Positions 15,364-23,273 are shown, counted from the first letter of the stretch. The stretch is DNA of 32,318 nucleotides from Lederbergia sp. NSJ-179 (GCF_022867885.1 NZ_JALIFP010000044.1:1-32318), one strand, 5' to 3'. The notes: generated from the sequence alone by a model not told the origin. Translations and numbers: made by a program.

Positions 15364-15756
15364 ATGAGTTTTCAAGTTGTGGCGGGTGATCGTGAATTAC
15401 GACTGAATATTTCGGGATGGACAGCGGCTTTAACTTTGAGGAAGGAAATCAAAATACCTTACACCTCCATTGAAGAAATTCGGGTAGGGAAATTTCCTTT
15501 TCCATGGACAGCGGCTATTAAGAGAACTGGTATCACAACATCTGGTTATAAAGCTGGAATATTCATGATTAAAGATGAGAAATATTTTTTAGCCTATCAT
15601 AACCAAAATGAAGTCGTTATGCTTCAATTGAAGGGATGTGAATTTGATCACGTTGTATTTGAAAGTAGTAATTACAAACAATTGGTTCATGAAATGAGGA
15701 AGAATTGCCCTTCAATCAACATTAGCCAAAATGAGGAAGAGGAGGATGAAATATGA
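15364..15756 (+). CDS. PH-like domain protein
   Basis: A 130-residue soluble protein starting MSFQVVAGDRELRLNISGWT at ATG 15364, with GGAGGAG upstream; an in-frame ATG at 15328 lacks an RBS. The pattern of beta strands, with WTAALTLRKEIKIPYTSIEE, IRVGKFPFPWT, KAGIFMIKDEKYFLAYHNQN and a closing helix, fits a bacterial pleckstrin-homology-like fold. The C-terminus is very acidic (NEEEEDEI). It overlaps the DUF1772 gene by 4 bp. A role at the membrane beside the exporter is possible but unproven. Confidence 0.6.
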   Translation: MSFQVVAGDRELRLNISGWTAALTLRKEIKIPYTSIEEIRVGKFPFPWTAAIKRTGITTSGYKAGIFMIKDEKYFLAYHNQNEVVMLQLKGCEFDHVVFESSNYKQLVHEMRKNCPSINISQNEEEEDEI

Positions 15757-16238
15757 TCGAAAAACTCACTCCCTTTCTAATTTTTGGTGCATCACTGGGA
15801 TCTGGGCTGATTGCAGGATTGTTCTTTGCATTTTCGGCATTTGTCATGAAGGCTCTCTACCGGCTCCCTCCAGAGCAAGGAATTTCGGCCATGCAGTCCA
15901 TAAATAGCACTGTGCTAAATCGACTATTCCTTACTGTATTCATGGGAACATCTCTTGTTTGTATCATACTTGTGATTCTTTCATTATTAAATTGGCAAGA
16001 TCCGAATGCCATTTATATATTTACTGGCAGTTTGTTATATCTTCTGGGAAGCTTACTGGTCACGGCGGTATGCAATGTTCCATTAAATGATGCATTAGCC
16101 AATGTAATAGCCACAGACCCAGAAAGTTTGGGGCAATGGAAAGATTACTATTCAAAATGGACAGCTTGGAACCATGTACGGACTATTTCAAGTTTTATTG
16201 CACTGGCATTATTTGTCTTTGTTTTTTGGCGAATGTAA
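15753..16238 (+). CDS. DUF1772 (anthrone-oxygenase-like) membrane protein
   Basis: A 161-residue protein with four TM helices and the family features FFAFSAFVMKALYRLPPEQG, SMQSIN-type AMQSINSTVLNR, CNVPLND in the third segment and WTAWNHVRTISS before the last helix. This is the DUF1772 family, named for fungal anthrone oxygenases; bacterial members are uncharacterised. It starts in an ATGA overlap with the PH-like gene and ends the operon. Confidence 0.8.
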   Translation: MIEKLTPFLIFGASLGSGLIAGLFFAFSAFVMKALYRLPPEQGISAMQSINSTVLNRLFLTVFMGTSLVCIILVILSLLNWQDPNAIYIFTGSLLYLLGSLLVTAVCNVPLNDALANVIATDPESLGQWKDYYSKWTAWNHVRTISSFIALALFVFVFWRM

Positions 16239-16255
16239 GCCACTTTTTAATCATC

Positions 16256-16295
16256 AATTAGGAATACCCAAGGTTATCCAAGGATATTCCTAATT
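16256..16295. terminator. Probable terminator between convergent operons
   Basis: AATTAGGAATA (16256-16266) pairs with TATTCCTAATT (16285-16295), an 11-bp stem with an 18-nt loop between two converging genes. The following sequence is only moderately T-rich on either strand, so efficiency is uncertain. Confidence 0.55.
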
Positions 16296-16309
16296 TCCTA
16301 TGTCTATCT

Positions 16310-18118
16310 TCATTTCGATATTAATCCTTCCCTCAAACATTTTTCTATCGCTTGGTCACGGTTGCTTACACCAAGTTTCGCGTACATTTCGGAAGCATAG
16401 TTCCTAACTGTACCTTCCGATAGAAAAAGTCTGGCAGCAATGGCTTTATAGCGCATACCTTTAGCTAAATAGTGAATAATTTCAATTTCGCGGGATGTTA
16501 GTCCATAATCATTTTTGTCATGTTCATCATCTGAAACATTTCGCTCCTTCAGTTCTTCAAACACCTGATTAGCAATTTCATGATAGATAATGGTATCTCC
16601 ACGGAGAATGAAACGAAGGGTTTCAATGAGCTCCTTCGGTTGAATGGACTTAAGTAAATACCCATTTGCTCCTTTTTGTAGTGCCTCTACCGCTTGATCG
16701 ATATTCTCAAAAGATGAAAGAATAACAACCTTGATCAGGGAATTCTTTTCCTTGATAGCCTCCATAGCTTCTATTCCGTTCATATTTGGCATATTCACAT
16801 CCATGAGTACGATATCGGGTTGGGTGTGGCTGCATAATGCCAAGGCATCCTTTCCCGATTCAGCTATACCCACAATTTGCAGTTGACTGTGACTCTCCAA
16901 AGTTGTCTTCAAACCATCCAAAATGCCAGGTTGATCATCTACTAAGATTACCTTGATCGTTTCGGTATTAGTTTCGCTGTTTCGTGGAATGGTGCAGATA
17001 ATCACTGTTTCTTCCATACTATCTGTATGTATGGATAAATTTCCTTGCAAGGCCTGCAATCTTTCTTTCATCGAACTTAAGCCAAAACCGAGCTCAATCT
17101 TTTTCTCCCGTTCCAATACACCATTGTCTTCAACTTGCAAGCGTAGCTCCAAGCTGTCGAAGTATAGAGATACTTTGATTTCACTTGCCCGCCCATGTCT
17201 AACAGCGTTCGTTAATGCTTCCTGAATGCAACGAATGATTGTTAATTTAACTTCCTTCGATAAGCTGTATTCATCTCCAAAACACCGAAACTTTACAGAG
17301 ATATCCGTACTCTCCATAAATTTGTCAATTAACTGTTTTACATATTGAATAAGGGATAGATCCATTGTTGACGGTTCCAACTGATGTACAAGCTTTCGCA
17401 TGTCTTTTAAACCGTCATGTGCCATGTTCAGTAAAACATTTAGTTTACGTCTAACCTTTTCATCCGTCAATGAAGAATGGATCGACTCCATCCCCATGAT
17501 CATCGTTGTAAAGGTATGGCCGACTGTATCATGTAATTCCCGTGATAAACGATTCCGTTCCTCCAACAATGTGAGTTGCTCCACCTGGTGCACATATTGT
17601 TCAAGCACGCTGTTTTGCTTACGTATGATTAAGCCTTGCTTATGGTTGGTTACAAGTAGTTGAAAAGCATAGCCAAGTCCAAACGCTACACCATAGTTTG
17701 AAATGAAACGAAGAACGGTGTCGGTCAAAGGCTGATCTGTCACCATCCCGATGATAAAGGGAATGACAATAATGGTGAGAGATCCTGACCAAATATAGAC
17801 TCTTTGGATGCTGTAAAAACCTATCACAAAGGCAATCGGAATAAACTGCCAGATTGAATCGGGAAGAAGGAAAGCCAAAATAATGCAATAACCACCGGAA
17901 ATAATAATCTCCGTAAGGATGAAATATTTTCTGTAAAATTGTTGAATTAAAAACGGAACTGAAAAGACGATGAAAGGCAATCCAAACAGAATCCAAACTG
18001 GAAATGATAAAACATTATGAAATTCCCACAAGCCGATTAGGACAGAGAGTAACCAAATAGAGCGAACAGCAAATACCATCCAGTCATACCAGTACCACTT
18101 TTTGATCATGTCATACAT
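16310..18118 (-). CDS. Single-chain histidine kinase / NarL-type response regulator
   Basis: A 602-residue protein in one uninterrupted frame. Residues ~12-155 hold five or six TM helices. Residues ~180-380 are a HisKA_3/HATPase kinase: RLSRELHDTVGHTFT with H196, IQEALTNAVRHG (N-box), DNG, GFGLSSMKERLQALQG (G-box). Residues ~388-505 are a receiver: LVDDQP, phospho-acceptor D440 in DIVLMDVNMPNMNG, S468, K490. Residues ~538-602 are a LuxR/NarL HTH: LTSREIEIIHYLAKG, LFLSEGTVRNYASEMYAKLG. In relatives these are two proteins with overlapping genes. Here the kinase end and receiver start are fused near residues 383-388 (NTETIKVILVDD) with ACG where the regulator ATG would be. An inner-membrane anchored DNA-binding regulator would follow. 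Start ATG 18118. Confidence 0.9.
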   Translation of the reverse strand: MYDMIKKWYWYDWMVFAVRSIWLLSVLIGLWEFHNVLSFPVWILFGLPFIVFSVPFLIQQFYRKYFILTEIIISGGYCIILAFLLPDSIWQFIPIAFVIGFYSIQRVYIWSGSLTIIVIPFIIGMVTDQPLTDTVLRFISNYGVAFGLGYAFQLLVTNHKQGLIIRKQNSVLEQYVHQVEQLTLLEERNRLSRELHDTVGHTFTTMIMGMESIHSSLTDEKVRRKLNVLLNMAHDGLKDMRKLVHQLEPSTMDLSLIQYVKQLIDKFMESTDISVKFRCFGDEYSLSKEVKLTIIRCIQEALTNAVRHGRASEIKVSLYFDSLELRLQVEDNGVLEREKKIELGFGLSSMKERLQALQGNLSIHTDSMEETVIICTIPRNSETNTETIKVILVDDQPGILDGLKTTLESHSQLQIVGIAESGKDALALCSHTQPDIVLMDVNMPNMNGIEAMEAIKEKNSLIKVVILSSFENIDQAVEALQKGANGYLLKSIQPKELIETLRFILRGDTIIYHEIANQVFEELKERNVSDDEHDKNDYGLTSREIEIIHYLAKGMRYKAIAARLFLSEGTVRNYASEMYAKLGVSNRDQAIEKCLREGLISK

Positions 18119-18174
18119 AATAGAACCCCGCTTATTTAATGTTGTGACTATCACCATTTTACTACAAGACATGA

Positions 18175-18203
18175 TGAATATCAGTCATGAAAACAAATGA
18201 CAA
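18175..18203 (-). promoter_or_regulatory. Candidate promoter of the kinase/regulator gene
   Basis: Minus strand -35 TTGTCA (18203-18198), 17-bp spacer, -10 TATTCA (18180-18175). A short dyad TGACA-AAA-TGTCA (18198-18210) overlaps the -35 and could be the site of autoregulation or of the shared divergent control region. Confidence 0.4.
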
Positions 18204-18307
18204 AATGTCACTATGCCTCATGACGAGAAGTATGGATAATGAAATAAGTGCCAGATGTTAGGAATCTAATGCTTATTTCATTATTAAAAGAAAAGGTGGT
18301 TTTTTAT

Positions 18308-18883
18308 ATGGAATTACTTATCTCAAATGTTAAAAATTTTGTCTATTTGTTCCTCTGGTTTTTTATTGGCTTCTTATACTTCGCTTTTTATTTAATAAGC
18401 GTAATATTTTCCGTTGGAGTAAGTTTTACTGTTGTTGGTATCCCGATTTTAGCAGGGGTTTTTCGAACGATTCCTTTTTTGCTGGATTTGGATCGAAAGG
18501 CAGCAGAAAAATATGCGCACATCAAGATTCCTAGTTTAAAGTGGGAATCACAGGATAAAGTGACAAAGGAAGTTTCAGACAAAAGAAATTGGTTTGCTGT
18601 GGGGATCATGGTTTTTCCAAGATTTCTTCTAGGTTTCTTAACTTTTATTGTTGCTTTTGTCTGTTATTTACTGCCAATAGCGATGATTTTATCTCCTTAT
18701 ATGTATAGGTTGTTTGATATGACCATTATAATGATTGTGATTGATACATTACCACGTGCTATAGTAGCTTGCATAGCAGGGATCATTTTGTTGTTATTGT
18801 TACCCCGTTTGGCCGAAAAAATTGTAAAGTGGGCAGGGAGTTATACAGAGAATATATTGGAAACGATTCGAAGCTGGCGATAA
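18308..18883 (+). CDS. Stand-alone sensor-domain membrane protein
   Basis: A 191-residue protein with about four TM helices: two near the N-terminus (FVYLFLWFFIGFLYFAFYLI, then VSFTVVGIPILAGVF) and two in the second half. The SVGVSFTVVGIPIL stretch and the following RTIPFLLDLDRKAA match the putative 'Sensor' domain that is usually the input part of histidine kinases. Here it is free-standing. AAAGGTGG precedes ATG 18308. It is divergent from the kinase/regulator fusion, which suggests it is the target or an accessory sensor of that system (inference). Confidence 0.75.
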   Translation: MELLISNVKNFVYLFLWFFIGFLYFAFYLISVIFSVGVSFTVVGIPILAGVFRTIPFLLDLDRKAAEKYAHIKIPSLKWESQDKVTKEVSDKRNWFAVGIMVFPRFLLGFLTFIVAFVCYLLPIAMILSPYMYRLFDMTIIMIVIDTLPRAIVACIAGIILLLLLPRLAEKIVKWAGSYTENILETIRSWR

Positions 18884-19271
18884 GCGTTTGATGATCGTAT
18901 GTAATATAGGAGGACAAGGCTTTACTATATGTAGTGAATTTATCAAATGGAGATTAAAAAAATCTAAACCTCCATTTCTCCCTTTAAAAAAGGATTTCAT
19001 AAGGGGACATTAATTTTACTTTTTTTAAAGCTACGATATATCAAAAACATCTTGGATAATTATGAAATCATTATAGCAGTAATGTCACAACAAACAGCAT
19101 CTAGTAAAAATATCAATTTTTAGGCCCAACTGGTTGATTATCAGTTGGGCCTTATATTTTTTTAAAAAATATGATCACTGATATTTTTGGCATTTTATAA
19201 AAAATCTTGTTGAAGGTTATGAAAGGGGAAATCATCACCCACCTTTGCGGTTGCGAAGGGGGAGGATATGC
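18884..19271 (+). other. Intergenic region at the left edge of the integrative-element module
   Basis: Two hairpins stand out. AAATGGAGATT (18945-18955) folds with AATCT (18961-18965) and CCATTT (18972-18977). GGCCCAACTG (19123-19132) pairs with CAGTTGGGCC (19142-19151) and is listed as a terminator. The Tn916-like genes begin at 19272 after GGGGGAGGA. No coding frame is convincing, and no obvious end of the integrative element is seen. Confidence 0.4.
19123..19162 (+). terminator. Strong intrinsic terminator
   Basis: A 10-bp GC-rich perfect stem (19123-19132 with 19142-19151), 9-nt loop, followed by TTATATTTTTTT. It separates the sensor-domain gene from the integrative-element genes. Confidence 0.85.
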
Positions 19272-19709
19272 ATGATAGAACCAGATCGTACCGAATGGCA
19301 AGTTCGCTGTGCATTTAATGCTTTTTGTAAACGTGTGTTGAAGAATGAAGCAATCAATATTTACAACGAGAGACGACAACAACAAGCAAAGGAGAAGACA
19401 TTTTCTGACCTCACACCACAAGAGGAAAATCAACTCTTTACCTTAGATAAGCAATATGAAGGAGAAGAAGGACAAAGTTTTCAAGTGGCTGGAAAGAAAA
19501 TCACTCCAAAATTACTTGCTGAAGCGATGCGTACCCTGCCAAAAGAAAAGCGTATCACTGTCCTACTATACTATTTTTTTCAACTGTCTGATGTGGAAAT
19601 TGGTCAACTACTCGACATTCCACGTAGTACAGTTCAGTATAGGCGGACAAGCTCTTTTGAACGGTTGAAGCGATTTTTGGAGGAACATGCAGATGAATGG
19701 GATGATTAA
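19272..19709 (+). CDS. Tn916 Orf7-like sigma-70-type regulator
   Basis: A 145-residue protein with a region-4-like C-terminus: MRTLPKEKRITVLLYYFFQL, SDVEIGQLLDIPRSTVQYRR, SFERLKRFLEEH. It resembles Orf7 of Tn916-family conjugative transposons, a sigma-like factor that drives excision and transfer genes. GGGGGAGGA precedes ATG 19272. The next gene begins inside its last codons. The rest of the conjugative element is absent from this window, so what it now regulates is unclear. Confidence 0.85.
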   Translation: MIEPDRTEWQVRCAFNAFCKRVLKNEAINIYNERRQQQAKEKTFSDLTPQEENQLFTLDKQYEGEEGQSFQVAGKKITPKLLAEAMRTLPKEKRITVLLYYFFQLSDVEIGQLLDIPRSTVQYRRTSSFERLKRFLEEHADEWDD

Positions 19710-19947
19710 TTCTAATATTGAAAACAACGAGCGTGGTTTATTGCCGTACCCAATTATTTTAGCTGCAAATAAGGGTGAGCCAGAAGCAATGAAAGTAGTT
19801 GTTTTGCATTATGGAAGCTACATGACAAGCTTATCTATGCGTAAGCTCCGTGATGAACAAGGGAATACTTATTGGGGCATCGATGAAGATACACGCGAAC
19901 ACTTACGAGCGAAGCTTATGCAATCTGTTTTAGCTTTCAAGATTTGA
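19693..19947 (+). CDS. Tn916 Orf8-like HTH protein
   Basis: An 84-residue protein (MNGMINSNIENNERGLLPYP, IILAANKGEPEAMKVVVLHY) of the helix-turn-helix group found as Orf8 next to Orf7 in Tn916-like elements. The region MRKLRDEQGNTYWGIDEDTR near the C-terminus is typical. It overlaps the sigma-like gene by 17 bp. ATG 19693 is 9 nt after GGAGG and is preferred over ATG 19687. A second, broken copy of this pair lies at 22714-23273. Confidence 0.8.
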   Translation: MNGMINSNIENNERGLLPYPIILAANKGEPEAMKVVVLHYGSYMTSLSMRKLRDEQGNTYWGIDEDTREHLRAKLMQSVLAFKI

Positions 19948-20034
19948 TGAAATAATGGTTAGGTTTTCCCTTTCATTAATCATAATTTGATCTTTGACAA
20001 AGAAAGCATGGAAGATAACGCCATGCAGTATAAA

Positions 20035-20291
20035 TAAAAAATCAGATACGTTTTACTGATGATGAGCCACTTGATTCATACGCCACGACTTTCGTTAGAA
20101 ACGAGCGATAATCTATGAATCTAATGCAATCGTGGTGGATTGCTGGCGATAACTCATTAGTTAGGATAATGATACTCCCCTACCGTCATGGTTCGAGCGT
20201 TCAAAGCGTCGCAAACTATGAGTAGGGCTGGAAGAAATACTTGCAGGGGTGAAATTCCCGTGGAGCTGCACCAACAGCCGTCTGATTTTTA
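20035..20291 (+). ncRNA. Candidate structured RNA / 5' UTR upstream of the excision-integration genes
   Basis: This ~257-nt stretch has no plausible ORF but many nested inverted repeats. A closing stem joins AAAAATCAGA (20037-20046) and TCTGATTTTT (20281-20290). GATTCATA (20073-20080) pairs with TATGAATC (20114-20121) and encloses a TCGTT/AACGA hairpin. CAATC and GATTG pair around 20127-20142. CCCTAC (20178-20183) pairs with GTAGGG (20222-20227), with further inner pairs CAT/ATG and GTT/AAC. Purine-rich loops such as GGGGTGAAATTCCCGTGG follow. GC is higher than the flanks. It sits between the Orf8-like gene and the DUF3173/integrase pair, so it could be a cis-acting leader or a separate RNA. 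I cannot assign it to a named RNA family. Confidence 0.5.
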
Positions 20292-20357
20292 AGTAGATTA
20301 GTGAATCGTTGTTTCTATTATGTATTCCTCTGTTGATGAAAAAGGAGGTATATATTA

Positions 20358-20564
20358 ATGAAGGAACTGATTACAAAAGATGATTTAATTCAGATTGGGT
20401 ACCCCAAATATACTTCCATACGAATTATTAGACAAGCCAAGCAAATGATGGTACAACAAGGGTATCCATTTTATAATAATAAACGCTTAGGGCGTGTACC
20501 AAAAATGACAGTCGAATCGATTCTAGGTTGTGAACTAGAATTGGAGGAAGACAGTCATGGCTAA
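20358..20564 (+). CDS. DUF3173 protein (excisionase-like position)
   Basis: A 68-residue basic protein: ITKDDLIQIGYPKYTSIRII, RQAKQMMVQQGYPFYNNKRL, GRVPKMTVESILG. This matches the DUF3173 family found just before the integrase in many Firmicute integrative elements, the place taken by Xis in Tn916. A helix-turn-helix-like DNA-binding role in excision is inferred. AAAGGAGG is upstream of ATG 20358, and its stop overlaps the integrase start by 8 bp. Confidence 0.85.
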   Translation: MKELITKDDLIQIGYPKYTSIRIIRQAKQMMVQQGYPFYNNKRLGRVPKMTVESILGCELELEEDSHG

Positions 20565-21795
20565 AACCAAATATGCAGGGGTCTATATTGATAACAATGA
20601 ACAATACTTTTATGAAACGGAGTTAGGAACGGATCGCATTACTGGAAAGCGACTTCGTAAAAAGGGACGTACAAATCAACAAGGAAAAAAGTTTACTTCT
20701 GCTTTACAAGCTTATAAAGAATTGGTACGGGTGAAAAATGAATACCATCAGGCAAATGGTTATGGAAATTATCACATGACATATGGTCAATTCATGGACA
20801 CTGTGTACATTCCAGCTTATGAAACCGAGGTGGAAGAAAGTACTTTTTACGTTCGCAAACGAACTTTAGAAAGTATGAGAGATCGTTTTTCAAACATTGA
20901 GCTTCGTTCTTTAGCAGTAGAAGATGTCCAACGTTATCGAACCTGGTTACTTTCTGATAAAGGAGCTGGATATTCCCAAGCATATGCAAGTTTGGTATTT
21001 GGTATGTTTCGTAAAAGTCTGGATATGGCAGTTGATATGCAATATCTAGAAGTGAACGTGTCTAAAAAGGTGAAGGCTATCCCTAAAGGAAAAGCGGTTG
21101 TCCCATATTGGACAAAGAAAGAATTTGAAAAAGTTATCTCAGTTATTTGTCTGGATGACTTTTATGAACATTTATGTTTTGTGATGTTGTGGACGTATTT
21201 CATGACGGGGATACGGGTTAGTGAAGGAACGGCCTTATGGTGGGATGATATAGATTTTAAAAACAAACGGCTTCGCGTTCATCACTCACTGTATTTAATA
21301 AATAAAAGCAATTGGAAACGAAAAGATTATACAAAAACAGAGGATGGTAAACGGATCATCTCTTTGGATGAGGATACGATACAAGTGTTGCAAGAATGGA
21401 AACAGCGACAATCAAAAATAGGGATTGACGATTTCGTTTTTAGTTATGATGGAACGCCAATGATTAAATCGACGCTTGCTAGAATTATTCAACGCTATGC
21501 AAAACTTGCAAATGTTCATCGTATTCAAGCTAAAGGGCTTCGACATTCGCATGCATCTTATCTCATTAATGAATTTAACGTTTCTGTTTTGATTTTGTCA
21601 AAGCGTATGGGACATTCCAGCCCAGAAATTACGTTAAAGCATTATTCACATATGTGGTCAGGTGTAGATGAACTCATTGCGGAAGAGATGACAGGTAACA
21701 TTAATATACGAACAGCGGAAAAGTCAGGTCTATCATTTAATGGTAATCAAGCAGTAAAAAATAAGTTCCGCCAGAATCCCGCCAAAACAATTTGA
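20557..21795 (+). CDS. int: Tyrosine recombinase / integrase of a Tn916-like element
   Basis: A 412-residue integrase. Residues 1-60 are an arm-type DNA-binding domain, ~72-165 a core-binding SAM-like domain and ~185-380 the catalytic domain. The catalytic residues are visible: R220 (MTGIRVSEG), lysine around 260-265, R329 and H332 (GLRHSHASYLI), H353 (RMGHSSPEITLKHYSHMW) and nucleophile Y363. So it looks active. It inserts and, with its partner protein, excises the element. It is followed by a terminator and by the presumed element end, although no attachment site could be identified by eye. Confidence 0.92.
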   Translation: MAKTKYAGVYIDNNEQYFYETELGTDRITGKRLRKKGRTNQQGKKFTSALQAYKELVRVKNEYHQANGYGNYHMTYGQFMDTVYIPAYETEVEESTFYVRKRTLESMRDRFSNIELRSLAVEDVQRYRTWLLSDKGAGYSQAYASLVFGMFRKSLDMAVDMQYLEVNVSKKVKAIPKGKAVVPYWTKKEFEKVISVICLDDFYEHLCFVMLWTYFMTGIRVSEGTALWWDDIDFKNKRLRVHHSLYLINKSNWKRKDYTKTEDGKRIISLDEDTIQVLQEWKQRQSKIGIDDFVFSYDGTPMIKSTLARIIQRYAKLANVHRIQAKGLRHSHASYLINEFNVSVLILSKRMGHSSPEITLKHYSHMWSGVDELIAEEMTGNINIRTAEKSGLSFNGNQAVKNKFRQNPAKTI

Positions 21796-22217
21796 AGGTG
21801 CGATAAACGTTGGTGTAACAGCGTTTTTACGTCACCTGCACACTTGGAGTGGGAATAAAAGGCTAACTTGATTTGAAGAGAGAACGCCTATTTGACAGTG
21901 TTTAACCTAGCCTTAAATGTAAAAAATGATTAAAAATAATATGGTTTCCTACCAAAAACCCTACCAACTTAATTTTTTGGTAGGGAATTTTGTTTTTTTA
22001 TTGAATTTTGGCAGGGATTATTTTTTTGTTATTCCGGATTGTCGTCTGGAATTAATTTTGTATGTTAAAATGGTATTAAAAGATTAATTCAAAATACTTT
22101 TAATTACACAAACGGGTCATTTTGCTGGAGTTTACTCACAATGAAATGAATTCTGTCTCTGTTGGTGTATAGTAAAAAGAATAATTTTTCTTTATATGTC
22201 TAAGGGGGTGGATAGCT
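21796..22217. other. Region downstream of the integrase
   Basis: No gene seen. An intrinsic terminator lies at 21959-21985. An element end (att site) would be expected here, but no matching direct repeat was recognised elsewhere in the window. AAGGGGG at 22202-22207 is the RBS of the DinB gene. Confidence 0.5.
21959..21999 (+). terminator. Integrase terminator
   Basis: CCCTACCAA (21959-21967) pairs with TTGGTAGGG (21977-21985), followed by AATTTTGTTTTTTT. Confidence 0.85.
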
Positions 22218-22721
22218 ATGGAAAAGCTAGAATATGAATGGGTAAAACAAACACGTCAGATTTTATTAGACCAGTGTAGAGAATTGAATGAAGATGACTT
22301 TACTAAAGAGTTTGAATTTGGTTTTCAGAGTATTAGAGATTCTTTAGTTCATGTGGCAGGTTGCTATCATGCTTGGCTAGGTTCTTTTGTACTTTCAGAA
22401 ACATCGTCACCATTATTTACGAAGGAAGTAATTAATAATATGCAGTTAGATGATATTCAACGCTATTTTCAACAAGCTGATATATATGTTGAGAGCGTAT
22501 TTGAACAATTCACAAACAAATTTGATGAGTTTATCGAAAAAGAGCCTTCTTGGAAAGCAGGCAGTGGGATTGTAAGAAAAACGCCACGCCAATTACTAAT
22601 CCATTCAATTACTCATGAATCGCATCATAAAGGGCAAATTGTAACTATGCTACGTCTACTTGGCCATATACCCAAAAATACAGACATATTGGGGTTGCCT
22701 GAAAAGGAATTTGCTAAATAA
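22218..22721 (+). CDS. DinB/YfiT-type four-helix metalloenzyme-like protein
   Basis: A 167-residue DinB-family protein. The typical metal ligands are present: His in LVHVAGCYHAWL (near residue 46) and the HESHHKGQIVTMLRLLGHIP motif (near residue 132-150). DinB-like proteins are often thiol-S-transferases using bacillithiol, or stress proteins; the exact activity is unknown. AAGGGGGTGG lies upstream of ATG 22218. It ends within a few bases of the broken Orf8-like gene coming from the other strand. Confidence 0.85.
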   Translation: MEKLEYEWVKQTRQILLDQCRELNEDDFTKEFEFGFQSIRDSLVHVAGCYHAWLGSFVLSETSSPLFTKEVINNMQLDDIQRYFQQADIYVESVFEQFTNKFDEFIEKEPSWKAGSGIVRKTPRQLLIHSITHESHHKGQIVTMLRLLGHIPKNTDILGLPEKEFAK

Positions 22722-22854
22722 TAAATAAGTCTTCCGCAAAGAGGATACACATACCAGTATAATGTTCTAAAACTCGTCCCATTGCTTCTGTATCACCCAT
22801 TGCTGCCATTAAGATCACTAAATAAGGAAGTAAGGTAGATTCACTCATTTTCAT
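22714..22854 (-). pseudogene. Orf8-like HTH protein, truncated
   Basis: From ATG 22854 the frame gives 46 residues (MKMSESTLLPYLVILMAAMG, DTEAMGRVLEHYTGMCILFA) and ends at TAG 22714-22716. It aligns with the N-terminal half of the intact protein at 19693-19947 (LLPYPIILAANKGEPEAMKV). The C-terminal half is missing; the sequence beyond is the DinB gene on the opposite strand. It overlaps the stop of the sigma-like gene, as in the intact copy. Confidence 0.7.
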
Positions 22855-23273
22855 GCTCCTTTAAATTTTTATTTATCTTTTCTAATGCCTTCTGTTTGTG
22901 GTAATAAACGCTTGCCCTGGCTATCCCTAATTCGTTGGCAATTTCAGTATCACTCATTTCTAAGAAAAAAGAAGCATAATACAATAAGTTGATTACGCTC
23001 CGGTAAAGACTGAATAGCATTCGCAATCAAAAAATCTTTTACTTTGATGGCATATCCATTCAAGTAAAAATAATAGACATCGGTTTCATAGGTTTCATAC
23101 ATGCTAAATTGATTGAGTATATCTTGACTTAAAGCAGATAAGATAATCAGAGTTTTATTTTGCTTGTTTATTTCACGATAAATATCTCTCGCAGCATTTT
23201 TTAAAACCGTCTTACAGAATGAATCAAATTGACGTCGGATTACAATTTGTGGCACATGTTCGTTTGTTACCAT
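22841..23273 (-). pseudogene. Orf7-like sigma-type regulator, frameshifted
   Basis: Starts at ATG 23273 after AAAGGTG and reads IVIRRQFDSFCKTVLKNAAR, then AIQSLPERNQLIVLCFFF, where the frame changes. It continues in another frame as FFLEMSDTEIANELGIARAS and YYHKQKALEKINKNL to TGA at 22841. Shortening the A6 run (22965-22970; T6 on the coding strand) by one base gives a continuous CFFFLEMSDTEIA. This is a second sigma-like gene, divergent from the one at 19272 and only distantly similar, so it is the relic of another integrative element rather than a local duplicate. Confidence 0.8.

Noticed and set aside
17640-17996. Minus-strand alternative frame inside the kinase TM region
   Set aside because: It is a shadow of the clearly recognisable membrane/kinase frame and has no RBS.
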